A DNA stretch of 6,174 nt from CAYYJS01 sp964472315 (GTDB taxonomy: Bacteria; Verrucomicrobiota; Kiritimatiellia; UBA8416), in the NCBI GenBank assembly GCA_964472315.1, contig CAYYJS010000090.1:1-6174 (forward strand). Reading direction: 5' to 3'. Positions 1-6,120 of the stretch are shown piece by piece (position 1 is the stretch's first letter; every line of letters starts with the position of its first letter). The notes beneath the pieces were generated by a model. It was not told the origin of the DNA. It worked only from the letters and a program-made list of their open reading frames with translations, and searched no databases. Made by a program: the position numbers and the translations under genes.

Positions 1-75
1 TCGTCCCACACGTCGTCGCACACTTCGTCGCACTCTTCGTCGTCTACGCTTCGTCGTCTCTTCGACCACGGCGGT
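1..75. repeat. degenerate TTCGTCG-rich tandem repeat at window edge
   Basis: The word TTCGTCG occurs at 24-30, 36-42 and 50-56, with CGTCGTCG at 11-18 and a further TTCG at 61-64. Spacing is about 12 to 14 bases, so this is an imperfect short-period repeat running off the left edge. On the minus strand an open frame starts at an ATG at 83-81 and reads through the repeat as an Asp/Glu/Cys-rich stretch (…VDDEECDEVCDD…), so the repeat could be the start of a low-complexity protein. No good ribosome binding site precedes that ATG, and the frame is cut by the edge. Whether the repeat is coding or intergenic cannot be settled here. Confidence 0.5.
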
Positions 76-141
76 TTGAGCATGGCCCCGCTTTCCGTTC
101 AAGGAAGAATCCCCCCACAAACCCGGAAGCGCCAGAAGCGA

Positions 142-167
142 ACGGCCCGCGCCGAAGCGCGGGCCGT
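142..167 (-). terminator. hairpin terminator of the leftward XRE gene
   Basis: Positions 142-152 (ACGGCCCGCGC) and 157-167 are perfectly complementary: an 11-bp, very GC-rich stem around a 4-base loop. Read on the minus strand the loop is TTCG closed by C-G, the very stable UUCG tetraloop type. The hairpin starts 28 bases beyond the stop codon of the leftward gene. The bases after it on that strand (TCGCTTCTGG) are only mildly T-rich, so it is not a textbook intrinsic terminator. It may work as an RNA-stabilising 3' hairpin instead. The structure is certain; the role is inferred. Confidence 0.65.
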
Positions 168-194
168 ACCTATCGCCAACCTTGGATCGCACAA

Positions 195-620
195 TCACCC
201 AAGGCGTGCGCGCGCCTCCTTCTTGCCGATCGTCCGCAGAGCCGCCAGCACACCGACCTGCTCCTTGCGGGGACGGGCCGCGGCGCTTTCCCAGTTATAG
301 ATCGATTGCGCACTGACGCCCACGAGCTTCCCGAACTCCTCCGCGCTCAAGGCCAGTCGCTTGCGAAGCGCACGGACCCCTTTCGACGTGACCCGGAGCT
401 TTGCCCCGTCTTCGACGGGCGCCGACACAACCGACGTTTCGGGCGCCAGTTTCTCCAACTTGCCGATGCGCTTGTCCAGCTCGGCGGCGATCCGCTTCAA
501 CGCCGCGATATCGCGCCGATATTGGGCGGACGCGTTGCGGAGCGGAGTGACCTCACCCTTGATTTCCTTACGGGCGATCCTCCCTGTTTCGGCCTTCAAC
601 ACACTCGCGATATTTGGCAT
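195..620 (-). CDS. coiled-coil / XRE-type helix-turn-helix DNA-binding protein
   Basis: A 141-aa protein. Residues about 1-30 are basic and helical (MPNIASVLKAE…). Residues about 30-60 (SAQYRRDIAALKR…RIGKLEKL) form a likely coiled coil for self-association. A short Val/Ala/Pro linker follows, and residues about 78-135 form a Cro/C1-type helix-turn-helix. In that domain LSAEEFGKLVGVSAQSIYNWESA contains the turn and the recognition helix, with the Tyr-Asn-Trp-Glu typical of XRE domains. The ATG at 620-618 is preceded by AAGGAGT (630-624 on the minus strand), a strong ribosome binding site 3 bases from the start. The gene is divergent from the next one. A palindrome over its predicted -35 box suggests autoregulation. 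Small proteins of this layout recur as single genes in PVC and proteobacterial genomes. The DNA-binding role is well supported; the target genes are unknown. Confidence 0.88.
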   Translation of the reverse strand: MPNIASVLKAETGRIARKEIKGEVTPLRNASAQYRRDIAALKRIAAELDKRIGKLEKLAPETSVVSAPVEDGAKLRVTSKGVRALRKRLALSAEEFGKLVGVSAQSIYNWESAAARPRKEQVGVLAALRTIGKKEARARLG

Positions 621-662
621 CTGACTCCTTTCTGCATTAGTACGTCTACGAAATGCCGTGAG

Positions 663-690
663 ATTACCCTGTTAGCACAGCGTTTGGCAA
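663..690 (-). promoter_or_regulatory. predicted leftward promoter of the XRE gene
   Basis: On the minus strand TTGCCA (690-685, 5/6 to the sigma-70 -35 box) is followed after 16 bases by GGTAAT (668-663, 4/6 to the -10 box). This would start transcription near 656 and give a leader of about 35 bases carrying the AAGGAGT ribosome binding site. This is consensus matching only, in a genome whose promoter consensus is unknown. Confidence 0.4.
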
Positions 691-697
691 GACTTGC
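687..697. promoter_or_regulatory. GCAAG-A-CTTGC palindrome, candidate operator
   Basis: A perfect 5-bp inverted repeat around one base. It overlaps the predicted leftward -35 box by four bases, where a repressor would block RNA polymerase. The half-site word recurs nearby: CTTGCAT at 693-699 and 717-723, and AGACTTGC at 690-697 and 742-749. A second inverted pair TTGCC/GGCAA lies at 746-750 and 765-769. The XRE protein encoded next door is the natural candidate to bind, but that is inference. Confidence 0.35.
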
Positions 698-717
698 ATT
701 TTACCGATTCTATGCTC

Positions 718-746
718 TTGCATATGCCGGGGGGCTTTCCTAGACT
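718..746 (+). promoter_or_regulatory. possible rightward promoter of the LPP20-kinase-ligA run
   Basis: TTGCAT (718-723) and TAGACT (741-746, 4/6 to TATAAT) are 17 bases apart and point at the gene starting at 789. An alternative is TTGGCA (684-689) with TTCTAT (708-713) at 18 bases. Neither is a strong match. Both lie among the CTTGC words, so the same regulator could act on both directions. Confidence 0.22.
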
Positions 747-775
747 TGCCTGCGACGGGGTAAAGGCAAACGATC

Positions 776-784
776 AGGAGGTGA
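776..784 (+). promoter_or_regulatory. perfect Shine-Dalgarno AGGAGGTGA
   Basis: All nine bases match the complement of the 16S rRNA 3' end. The GGAGG core ends 7 bases before the ATG at 789. This fixes the start of the first rightward gene and predicts strong initiation at the head of the three-gene run. Confidence 0.85.
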
Positions 785-788
785 CGCC

Positions 789-1553
789 ATGGATCCGTTG
801 ACGCTCGCTATCGTGAAGTGCATCGCAACGACATGTCTGAAACTCTATATCACGAGCATGTTCGGCGGCGGGGATAAACTCGTCTATGACAAGGCCGAAC
901 TCGGATACAAAGTGCCGAGTTGGTACATGCAGCCGGCCCGCGGCCAAACGTTCTGCGCATTCGGCACCTCCATGGAAGGCGACGAGTTCGAGAGCATCGA
1001 CGATGCGCGGAAGAAGGCCATGGACGGCATGCTCAAGCACATCCGCCTGAGCAATCAGAAAATCTCGAAGGAAGTCCGTTATGACCGGACCAGCGTCAAG
1101 CAGCAGCGACTGATCGACCTCTTTGTCCGGGGCGACGGGCTCGACGACTATGTCGCCGCGCACGCCAAGGTCGACAAGAAGCAGCTCGTGAAGGTTGGCG
1201 ACGGGGAGATGCGGGCGTTCGTGCGTCTCGCCATGGACGCCGACGCCTATATCGAGTATCAGGAAAACACGGTGCAGGCGTTGAAGACGCGACTCATGCG
1301 GTTGAAGTCCGACGACATCCTCGACGAAATGAGCCGCGAGATCGCGAACTTCGACCGCAGCGGCTACACGACCGAGGAGCCGCAAACCTCCGCCGAACCG
1401 GAGACGCCGAAGACGGAAATGACCGAGCCCGAGGCGGCGGCGGAAACTCCCGCGGCCGGCGGCGCCAAGTCCCAATCCGCCGGTGCCAAGTCCCAATCCG
1501 CCGACTCCGTGTTCGACGAGCTCGAACAGGAGTCCGACGCCTCCGGGAAATGA
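789..1553 (+). CDS. LPP20-like domain protein, function unknown
   Basis: A 254-aa protein. Residues 1-25 are moderately hydrophobic (MDPLTLAIVKCIATTCLKLY…) and may be a weak membrane anchor or poor signal. There is no proper lipobox: Cys16 is preceded by Ala-Thr-Thr. Residues about 42-155 resemble the LPP20/LppA fold of envelope proteins: a VPSWYMQPA start, then FCAFGTS, then an Ala-containing helix (SIDDARKKAMDGMLKHI), and later MRAFVRLAMDADAYIEY. Residues about 160-190 are helical and charged. From about 193 the tail is Glu/Pro/Thr/Ala-rich and probably disordered, with a tandem AKSQSAG/AKSQSAD repeat at 226-239. The stop overlaps the start of the kinase-like gene in ATGA, so the two are translationally coupled and probably work together. 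The LPP20 link is from pattern resemblance; a plain hypothetical protein is the alternative. Confidence 0.85.
   Translation: MDPLTLAIVKCIATTCLKLYITSMFGGGDKLVYDKAELGYKVPSWYMQPARGQTFCAFGTSMEGDEFESIDDARKKAMDGMLKHIRLSNQKISKEVRYDRTSVKQQRLIDLFVRGDGLDDYVAAHAKVDKKQLVKVGDGEMRAFVRLAMDADAYIEYQENTVQALKTRLMRLKSDDILDEMSREIANFDRSGYTTEEPQTSAEPETPKTEMTEPEAAAETPAAGGAKSQSAGAKSQSADSVFDELEQESDASGK
1464..1503 (+). repeat. 19-bp tandem duplication in the tail of the LPP20-like gene
   Basis: GCCAAGTCCCAATCCGCCG is present at 1464-1482 and exactly again at 1485-1503 (period 21), keeping frame and encoding AKSQSA twice. The perfect identity points to a recent slippage or duplication in a disordered region that tolerates length change. 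Confidence 0.85.
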
Positions 1554-3406
1554 CGGTCGCCGGCATGACAGACGATACGATCCGCATACGCAATCCGTCG
1601 GAACCCCAACCCGTGTTACGGGACCAGCGGCCGGAGATCCCCGGCTACGACATGCTCGAGAAGCTCGGCGAGAGCGACGACGCCGTGGTCTGGAAGGCCC
1701 GACAGCGCTCGCTGGATCGTACCGTCGCGGTGAAGGTCCTGCGTCCGGCGCACGTCACTTCCGGCGACATCGACCGCTTCGTCACCGAAGCACGCACGAT
1801 CGCGCAGTTGAAGGGCAACGGACTGATCCACATCTACGACGTCGCCCGCTACGAAGAGGCCTACTACCTGATCATGGAGTTTGTCGATGGCGAGTCCGTC
1901 TCCGCAACTATGCGGCGGGATCGGAACCTGCCCCAGAAGCGGGCGCTCGCGATCGTGCGGGACGTGGCGGAGACGCTCGATTCCTGTTGGAGCGGCGGGA
2001 AGGTCGCCCACCTCGATCTCCGTCCCGACCATATCATGCTGGCGCGCGACCAGACGGTGAAGCTCGCCAATATGGGCATGACCCGTATCGGCCGCGGTTC
2101 GCCGGCCACCGGCGACCCCTCCGGACAGGGCGACGCGCATTACATGGCGCCGGAGCAGTTCACGCCCGATGCCAAGCCCGATTTCAGGACCGATATGTAC
2201 AGCCTGGGCGCCGTCCTGTACCACATGGTGACCGGCGTAAGACCACTGGAAGGCACGCCGCGCGCACTCGCCGCAATCGCTCACCAACAGGAACGGATTC
2301 CCAATCCGCGGGATCTGAACCCGGCCCTTTCCATCGGGGTCGCCCAACTCGTAACCCGACTGATGATGAAGTCGCCGGAACACCGCTACCCGACATGGAC
2401 AGCCGCGATCGCCGACATCGACAAGGTGGCGGCGGGCAAAGTGCCGATTCTCAAGCACGGCAAGGCCGTCAGCACCATCGCGGCCGCGTCGGGAACCGGC
2501 GGTCCGGCCGCCGCGCCGGCGATGGCCGACGGCGGCGCGCAGCCTCCCGTAACCGGGCCGGCCCGCGCGCGTGCGCCGCGCCATGCCGGCTTGCGCCTCA
2601 TGCTGCGCGTCCTCGTGCTCGCCTGGTGCGTCGGCGTCGGCTACTTCCTGCTGAACCTGGGTCCGCTGCCGACGCTGAAACGTTCGGGGGCTGTACCGCC
2701 CGAGCCCCCCGCAGCGCCGCCCGACGCAACGGCCACGCGACCGCGACCCGCGCCCCCGGAGAGGCCGGCGGTCGTCCCGTCACCGGCGTCGCGCCCCGCC
2801 GACCGGACACCCGTTCCCGTAGGACACGACCCGTCCTCCATGCCCGAACTCCCCGTCGTCCCCCCCACGGTTCCGGCCGTCGACGCCACGGCGCGCACCG
2901 TGGCCCGACACATCCTCGGCGAGGACTATCGTTCCGCGCTGGCCGCCGCGGAGCGCGCCCTCGCGGGCGCACGGGACGCATCCACGCAAGCCTCGCTCCG
3001 TGAGATACGCGATGCCGCGGCCTATTTGGCGACCCTGAACACCACGCTGGAGAACGCCTTCCGCGCGCACGTCGGACAGGCATCCGAGCTCAACTACGCC
3101 GGCTCGCGCGTCACCATCGAAATCAAGTCCGTCGACGGCGGCAAAGTGACGGCCGATATCGTCACCGGCGCCGGTTCGGCGAAGTCGCGCCGCACCTCAA
3201 CCTTCCCGATCTCGCGGCTGGACCCGGCCGAACGCGCGCGCTGGCTGGGGCCGGCGACGTCCGCCAAACTGGCCGCCGCGCACTATGTTCTGGCCATGGA
3301 AGCCGGCGACTTCACCGGCGCCAAGGCGGCCGCCGCGAAGGCCGGGCCGCTGGCCGACGCGCTGGCCGATGCAGCCGAGCAGCGCATTCGCCTGCTGATT
3401 CCGTGA
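1550..3406 (+). CDS. membrane-anchored Hanks-type Ser/Thr kinase homologue, probable pseudokinase
   Basis: A 618-aa protein. The kinase fold spans about 30-295: VAVKVL with Lys62, Glu80 of helix C, HLDLRPDHI at 154-162, NMG at 174-176, APE at 200-202, DMYSLG with Asp215, and Arg279 near the domain end. Lys62, Glu80 and Asp156 are kept. The Gly-rich loop is degenerate (LGESDDAVVW), His161 replaces the metal-binding Asn, and Asn174 replaces the Asp of DFG. It may therefore bind nucleotide or partners without efficient phosphotransfer. An Ala/Gly/Pro linker leads to one transmembrane helix at about 348-369 (LRLMLRVLVLAWCVGVGYFLL). A Pro-rich stalk (about 378-440) and a helical, presumably periplasmic, C-terminal region (about 445-618) with a small strand-rich part (VTIEIKSVDGGKVTADIV) follow. 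The ATG at 1550 overlaps the upstream stop; Met6 at 1565 is an alternative start. Its role is probably envelope signalling or scaffolding with the upstream LPP20-like protein. Confidence 0.9.
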   Translation: MTVAGMTDDTIRIRNPSEPQPVLRDQRPEIPGYDMLEKLGESDDAVVWKARQRSLDRTVAVKVLRPAHVTSGDIDRFVTEARTIAQLKGNGLIHIYDVARYEEAYYLIMEFVDGESVSATMRRDRNLPQKRALAIVRDVAETLDSCWSGGKVAHLDLRPDHIMLARDQTVKLANMGMTRIGRGSPATGDPSGQGDAHYMAPEQFTPDAKPDFRTDMYSLGAVLYHMVTGVRPLEGTPRALAAIAHQQERIPNPRDLNPALSIGVAQLVTRLMMKSPEHRYPTWTAAIADIDKVAAGKVPILKHGKAVSTIAAASGTGGPAAAPAMADGGAQPPVTGPARARAPRHAGLRLMLRVLVLAWCVGVGYFLLNLGPLPTLKRSGAVPPEPPAAPPDATATRPRPAPPERPAVVPSPASRPADRTPVPVGHDPSSMPELPVVPPTVPAVDATARTVARHILGEDYRSALAAAERALAGARDASTQASLREIRDAAAYLATLNTTLENAFRAHVGQASELNYAGSRVTIEIKSVDGGKVTADIVTGAGSAKSRRTSTFPISRLDPAERARWLGPATSAKLAAAHYVLAMEAGDFTGAKAAAAKAGPLADALADAAEQRIRLLIP

Positions 3407-3407
3407 C

Positions 3408-3413
3408 GGAGGG
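3408..3413 (+). promoter_or_regulatory. Shine-Dalgarno GGAGGG deciding the ligA start
   Basis: GGAGGG lies 4 bases before the ATG at 3418 and just after the kinase stop (3404-3406). A GTG at 3403 would extend ligA by five residues, but it overlaps the kinase stop and would place this site inside the coding region. The ATG is therefore preferred. Confidence 0.75.
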
Positions 3414-3417
3414 CGCC

Positions 3418-5682
3418 ATGTCGAAACCGTCGAGAGAGCAGGCCATCGAACGCATCGGCGAGCTGCGCGACGCCATCGAACGGCATAACCGCCTCTACTA
3501 CATCGAGGCCAAGCCGGAAGTCTCGGATGCCGCGTACGATGCGCTTTACCATGAACTGGGCGCGTTGGAAGCCGCCTTTCCGGAACTCGTCACGCCGGAC
3601 TCCCCCACCCAGCGCGTCGGCGGCGCGCCGAGCGCCGGGTTCGCATCCGCCCGACACCGCATACCCATGATGAGCCTGGACAACACCTACAACATCAAGG
3701 ACGTACGCGACTTCGACGCCGGCCTGCGACGTCTCCGACCCGACGCCCGTTTTACGTATGTCGTGGAGCCGAAGATCGACGGCGTCGCATTCAGCCTGCG
3801 CTACGAGCACGGACTCCTCGCCGTCGCGGCGACACGCGGCGACGGCGTCACCGGCGACGATGTCACCGCCAACATCCGCACGATTCGTTCGATTCCGCTA
3901 CGCGTCGCAAACGCACCCGAGGTGCTCGAAGTGCGCGGCGAAGTCTACATGAGCAAGGCCGGCTTCGCCCGCCTGGTCGAACGGCAGATCGCCGACGGCC
4001 AGGAGCCGTTCAAGAACCCGCGCAACGCCGCCGCCGGCTCGCTGAAACAACTCGACCCGCGCGTCGTCGCGCAACGGCCGCTGAACGCCATACTCTACGC
4101 CGCCGGCGAGCTGTCGGGCGCCGCGCCCGACACGCACACATCGCTCATCGAACGCCTCCGCGAGTGGGGATTTCTCGTTGCACCCCGCTTCTGGCCCTGC
4201 GCGGATATCGACGCCGTGCTCGCCGCCATCGAGGAACTCGAGCACTGCCGCCACGACTTCGCGTTCGAGACCGACGGCGCCGTCATCAAGGTCAACGAGC
4301 GCGACCTCTATGCGCGGTTCGGCGCGACCGCCAAGAGCCCGCGCTGGGCCGTCGCCTTCAAGTATGCGCCGGAGCAGGCGGAGACCGTGCTGCGCGAGAT
4401 CACGGTTCAGGTCGGCCGCACTGGCGTGCTGACTCCCGTCGCGGAACTGGAACCCGTCACACTCGCCGGCTCGACCATCAGGCGCGCGACGTTGCACAAC
4501 GAGGACGAAATCGCGCGCAAGGATATCCGCGTCGGCGACCATGTGCTGATCGAAAAGGCCGGGGAAGTCATCCCGGCGGTTGTGCGCGTGCTGATCGAAA
4601 AGCGCACCGGGGCGGAAACGCCGTTCGACATGCCGACCGCCTGCCCGGCCTGCGGCGGCGCGGTGGCGCGCCGTCCCGGCGAAGTCGCCCTGCGGTGCGA
4701 GAACCTGCAATGCCCGGCGCAGAGCGTGCGCCTGCTGCGCCACTTCGGTCAGCGCGCCTGTCTCGATATCGAAGCGCTCGGCGACATCGTCGCGGAAAGA
4801 CTTGTCGAATCCGGACTCGTCGCGTCGCCCCTGGACCTGTTCGAGCTGAAACGCGCCGACCTGGCCGCGCTCAATCTCGGCACCGCCGCGGAGCCGCATA
4901 CGTTCGGCGCGAAGAACGCGGAAAAGCTGTTGGACGCCGTCGACCGCGCCCGCACGATGCCATTGGACCGCTGGCTGCATGCGTTGGGGATCCCGAACGT
5001 CGGCAAGACCATCGCCATTCAGCTTGCCGCCGCGCACGAGAGTCTGGACGACCTGGCGCACTCGCGGGTTCTCGCGGACGTCCTCGAGGTCGTCCGACTT
5101 CAGGAGGAAGCCGCGGCGGTCAATCCGGATTCGACAGCCAATCCGCCGGGGTCGGACATGGAACGGGCGCGGCGGCGCGAACGGCTGGACGCGATCAACG
5201 CGCGTCTGCTCGACCTCGCCGCCGAACTGGACACGCGCGGCCAGCTCGCCAAGCGCGAGGTCCGCGCCAAGAAGAACGGTGTCCGCACCGTCGAACTACA
5301 GACGACCATCAAGCAGGATGCCGCGCGGAGCGTCATCGACTTCTTCGCGTCGCCACGCGGCGTGGAAACGCTCCGGCGACTCGGCGCGCTCGGGATCGTG
5401 CCGGGAGCCGCGGCCCCGGTCGTCACCACCGGTCCGCTCGCCGGAAAGACGCTGGTTCTAACCGGCACGCTTGAAAGCCTGTCGCGCGACGACGCCGCCG
5501 CGGCCATCCGCGCCGCCGGCGGCACAGTCGCCGCGGCGGTCAGCGGAAAGACCGACTACCTCGTCGCCGGCGCCAATACGGGCGCCACCAAGACGGCCAA
5601 AGCCAGAGAACTCGGCGTCGCCGTACTTGACGAAGCCGCCCTTCTGTCGCTGCTCGGAAGCCCGGCCGGCGATACGACATGA
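3418..5682 (+). CDS. ligA: NAD-dependent DNA ligase LigA with an extra block in the HhH region
   Basis: Seals nicks in replication and repair using NAD+. The protein is 754 aa; the family is usually about 670. An N-terminal Ia domain (about 1-70) with the YY and D-x-YD motifs precedes the adenylation domain, with Lys119 in EPKIDG as the AMP-accepting lysine, then TRGDGVTGDDVT, EVRGEV, KNPRNAAAGSLKQLD and AVAFKY. The OB fold contains VGRTGVLTPVAEL and HNEDEIARKDIRVGD. The zinc finger has Cys409, 412, 427 and 432. Helix-hairpin-helix segments follow (about 440-555, including LGIPNVGKTIA), and the BRCT domain is about 673-747 (LAGKTLVLTGTLE…GKTDYLVAG). Between DVLEVV and ARSVIDFF (about 556-632) lies a charged, helical insertion that replaces the usual last GIG hairpin. 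All catalytic residues are present, so it should be active. It is the last gene of the run; its stop overlaps the left inverted repeat of the next element. Confidence 0.97.
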   Translation: MSKPSREQAIERIGELRDAIERHNRLYYIEAKPEVSDAAYDALYHELGALEAAFPELVTPDSPTQRVGGAPSAGFASARHRIPMMSLDNTYNIKDVRDFDAGLRRLRPDARFTYVVEPKIDGVAFSLRYEHGLLAVAATRGDGVTGDDVTANIRTIRSIPLRVANAPEVLEVRGEVYMSKAGFARLVERQIADGQEPFKNPRNAAAGSLKQLDPRVVAQRPLNAILYAAGELSGAAPDTHTSLIERLREWGFLVAPRFWPCADIDAVLAAIEELEHCRHDFAFETDGAVIKVNERDLYARFGATAKSPRWAVAFKYAPEQAETVLREITVQVGRTGVLTPVAELEPVTLAGSTIRRATLHNEDEIARKDIRVGDHVLIEKAGEVIPAVVRVLIEKRTGAETPFDMPTACPACGGAVARRPGEVALRCENLQCPAQSVRLLRHFGQRACLDIEALGDIVAERLVESGLVASPLDLFELKRADLAALNLGTAAEPHTFGAKNAEKLLDAVDRARTMPLDRWLHALGIPNVGKTIAIQLAAAHESLDDLAHSRVLADVLEVVRLQEEAAAVNPDSTANPPGSDMERARRRERLDAINARLLDLAAELDTRGQLAKREVRAKKNGVRTVELQTTIKQDAARSVIDFFASPRGVETLRRLGALGIVPGAAAPVVTTGPLAGKTLVLTGTLESLSRDDAAAAIRAAGGTVAAAVSGKTDYLVAGANTGATKTAKARELGVAVLDEAALLSLLGSPAGDTT

Positions 5683-5720
5683 ACATTCAACAGCGAACAT
5701 GAAACGCCGAACACACAACG
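5681..5720 (+). repeat. left 40-bp inverted repeat made of xAACrnn heptads
   Basis: Begins GAACATTCAACAGC and matches the reverse complement of 6121-6160 at 32 of 40 positions. Internally it is a run of 7-base units, GAACATT, CAACAGC, GAACATG, AAACGCC, GAACACA, then CAACG, which pair up as a 14-bp repeat (5681, 5695, 5709). Its first two bases are the last two of the ligA stop codon. It ends just before the GAGGA ribosome binding site of the enclosed gene. Confidence 0.8.
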
Positions 5721-5735
5721 GAAGAGGATATCTGG

Positions 5736-6116
5736 ATGGCGAAAGAGGGGCGTGATTTCGATCTGCATGACAGGCTGATTCAGTACGCTGTGAGGATCAT
5801 CAAGCTCTGTGAATCGTTGCCAAACAGCAAGACAGGCAAGCATATCTGCTCCCAGATCTTGAGAAGTGGCACTGCTGCGGCCCCAAACCACGGCGAAGCC
5901 CAGAGCGCCGAGTCTCGCGCGGACTTCGTTCACAAGCTCAAGATTGCCTTGAAGGAACTGCGTGAAACGGAAACCTGGCTGAAGATCATCATGAAGGCTC
6001 AGCTTATCAAACCGTCTGAGAAGCTTGGGCCGCTGCTACAGGAAACCGACGAATTGATCTCTATCGTGTATCGGAGCATAGAAACGGCCAAGACGAACGA
6101 TCAGAAGAAAAGCTGA
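5736..6116 (+). CDS. four-helix-bundle protein (S23 / 23S rRNA intervening-sequence family)
   Basis: A 126-aa protein, a normal length for this family. Four helices are expected at about 8-27 (DLHDRLIQYAVRIIKLCESL), 32-57, 58-87 and 93-118. The family signature is in the second and third: ICSQILRSGTAAAPNHGEAQSAESRADFVHKLKIALKELRETETWL. Homologues form pentameric helical bundles and are found in 23S rRNA intervening sequences, as stand-alone genes, and as the accessory protein Avd of diversity-generating retroelements; their biochemical role is largely unknown. The ATG at 5736 follows GAGGA (5724-5728) at a 7-base gap. Codon use and GC content are unlike ligA, consistent with later arrival. 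No reverse transcriptase or template repeat is present here, so a diversity-generating role is not supported. Confidence 0.92.
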   Translation: MAKEGRDFDLHDRLIQYAVRIIKLCESLPNSKTGKHICSQILRSGTAAAPNHGEAQSAESRADFVHKLKIALKELRETETWLKIIMKAQLIKPSEKLGPLLQETDELISIVYRSIETAKTNDQKKS

Positions 6117-6120
6117 GGCA

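Noticed and set aside
1..75. CRISPR array
   Set aside because: Repeat units are 7 to 14 bases, degenerate and without unique spacers of CRISPR length.
1..83. Minus-strand edge frame beginning MLKPPWSKRRRS and becoming acidic
   Set aside because: No convincing ribosome binding site and it lies in a short-period repeat cut by the window; kept only as a remark on the repeat.
76..300. 74-aa plus-strand frame starting at TTG
   Set aside because: Weak start, no ribosome binding site, runs through the terminator hairpin and antisense to the XRE gene.
306..743. Plus-strand open frames over the XRE gene
   Set aside because: They run antisense to a gene with a clear HTH domain and a strong ribosome binding site, and have neither themselves.
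774..1496. 240-aa minus-strand open frame opposite the LPP20-like gene
   Set aside because: Gly/Leu/Arg low-complexity shadow; the plus-strand frame has a perfect ribosome binding site and is coupled to the next gene.
1483..3003. Long Arg/Pro-rich open frame overlapping the kinase gene
   Set aside because: It is in an alternative frame of GC-rich coding DNA, has no recognisable domain and extreme Arg content, while the overlapping frame is clearly a kinase fold.
3898..5061. 387-aa minus-strand open frame across ligA
   Set aside because: Antisense shadow of ligA; every LigA motif is intact on the other strand and the antisense protein shows no domain.
5736..6116. Four-helix-bundle gene as Avd of a diversity-generating retroelement
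   Set aside because: No reverse transcriptase, template repeat or variable repeat is visible in the window.
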